From contig NZ_JAABQC010000010.1 in assembly GCF_011391645.1 (NCBI RefSeq), positions 1 to 42,943 of the forward strand: 42,943 bases of DNA. Direction: 5' to 3'. Each line of letters begins with the position of its first letter. The first letter of the stretch is position 1. Below, piece by piece: positions 42,354 to 42,943 of the stretch. This DNA is from Rhodoferax sp. Its GTDB lineage: Bacteria > Pseudomonadota > Gammaproteobacteria > Burkholderiales > Burkholderiaceae_C. Position numbers and translations under genes: made by a program. The notes below the pieces were generated by a model. The model was not told the origin of the DNA, searched no databases, and was given only the letters and a program-made list of their open reading frames with translations.

Positions 42354-42943
42354 TCAATTGACCAAGGCCGCCCCCGCCGTTCTGTGGCTGGCGGTGTCGA
42401 CCAGAACCAAAGCGCCGAGCACGCGCGACTCATTGAACGGCAGCACGGCAAGCGGTTCCTGCAACAGCAGTTCGACGTGGCCGATGCTGTTTGCGGGCAG
42501 CGCCGCAGCGTCTTCCTCGGCCAACGTGTTGATGTCGAGCCGGTGCACCACGCGTTTGACCCGCGCCTTGACCCAGCGGTGGCCATGCAGCGCCCAGTAG
42601 GTGCGCCCGGCCACCAGTGGCTCGTCGTCCATCCAAGCCACCGTGACCGAAAGTTCCCGGCTGGCAGGCGCCGATTCAACGGCCAGCAGCCAGTCGCCCC
42701 GCGACACATCGACCTCGCGGTCGAGCACGATGCCGGCGCTATGACCTGCGGGCACGCTGCGCGGCAAACGGGTGTGGCCCAGCACTTGCGCAACGGTGGC
42801 AGTTTGCCCGCTGGGCAGCACCTTGACGGCTTGGCCGACCCGGGCAGTGCCCGCGCCAACCCGGCCCCAGAACACCCGGCGGCCTTGCGAGGTGTCGGCG
42901 CTGGCAGAAAACTTTTCGACCCATTGCACTGGAAAAGCCAACG
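42354..42943 (-). CDS. cysN: Sulfate adenylyltransferase subunit 1, C-terminal part (partial)
   Basis: A partial gene running off the right edge; 196 C-terminal residues are seen. CysN is the GTPase subunit that with CysD activates sulfate to APS. The visible part is the EF-Tu-like domain 2 and domain 3: FPVQWVEKFSASADTSQGRRVF, WGRVGAGTARVGQAVKVLPSG, AGIVLDREVDVSRGDWLLA, then the C-terminal barrel ending AALVN. The GTPase domain lies beyond the edge. I cannot tell whether it starts as CysN alone; there is no APS kinase domain at this end, so it is not a CysNC fusion. Confidence 0.88.
   Translation of the reverse strand, partial: LAFPVQWVEKFSASADTSQGRRVFWGRVGAGTARVGQAVKVLPSGQTATVAQVLGHTRLPRSVPAGHSAGIVLDREVDVSRGDWLLAVESAPASRELSVTVAWMDDEPLVAGRTYWALHGHRWVKARVKRVVHRLDINTLAEEDAAALPANSIGHVELLLQEPLAVLPFNESRVLGALVLVDTASHRTAGAALVN

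Noticed and set aside
1-42943. CRISPR array, phage genes, insertion sequences, tRNA or rRNA genes
   Set aside because: I found no regular spaced repeats, no transposase or integrase frames, and no recognisable RNA gene in either strand.

Overview
The window is a GC-rich, densely packed stretch of bacterial chromosome. Gene content and gene order (purM / AI-2E permease / hda / HAD phosphatase / pcnB / folK; ygfZ / mltG / tmk / holB / tatD / ankyrin; suhB / trmJ / cysE; a DUF3563 small protein; a PHB-type 3-hydroxybutyrate dehydrogenase) point to Betaproteobacteria, order Burkholderiales, most likely a Comamonadaceae member of the Rhodoferax/Polaromonas type. That placement is inference from synteny and protein character, not from a search. 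I see no tRNA, rRNA, CRISPR array, insertion sequence or prophage gene, and no gap above 300 bases without a gene.

Layout. 1-3108: a left edge of uncertain content, then on the minus strand purM, an MFS permease and a cysteine hydrolase, with a REP-like repeat between purM and the permease. 3207-7741: a tightly coupled plus-strand operon (AI-2E permease, hda, HAD-IB phosphatase, pcnB, folK), mostly joined by stop/start overlaps. 7760-16339: a predicted peptide-ligase/transglutaminase cluster on the minus strand (RidA-like protein, transglutaminase, ATP-grasp/alpha-E fusion, giant transglutaminase-DUF2126), interrupted by a divergent ProQ/FinO RNA-chaperone gene. 16482-17953: an HSL-type esterase and two very small proteins. 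17957-23053: ygfZ diverging from an mltG-tmk-holB-tatD-ankyrin operon. 23131-25918: an acyltransferase, a Gfo/Idh oxidoreductase and a Lon-substrate-binding-domain protein.

26139-28478 is a ygiQ-type radical SAM gene interrupted by an in-frame TGA. 28492-30544 is an OmpR/EnvZ-type two-component pair facing a SIMPL-domain secreted protein across a divergent promoter region that carries matching TTTGTAACA-type boxes. 31486-33744: a DsrE-like lipoprotein, 3-hydroxybutyrate dehydrogenase and an alpha/beta hydrolase. A paired REP element precedes a RelA-type (p)ppGpp synthetase. 36191-38175 is a two-gene membrane cytochrome b plus DsrK/HdrD-like iron-sulfur protein module with its own promoter and a perfect palindrome. 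38201-42943 holds suhB, trmJ, cysE, a ferredoxin reductase, ferredoxin fdxA and the 3' part of cysN.

The most interesting parts are the ATP-grasp/alpha-E/transglutaminase cluster (a predicted but biochemically obscure peptide-modification system, here without the proteasome-like Anbu subunit and with a RidA-like gene), the orphan DsrMK-like redox module, the interrupted ygiQ, the REP family, and several unassigned palindromic operators.
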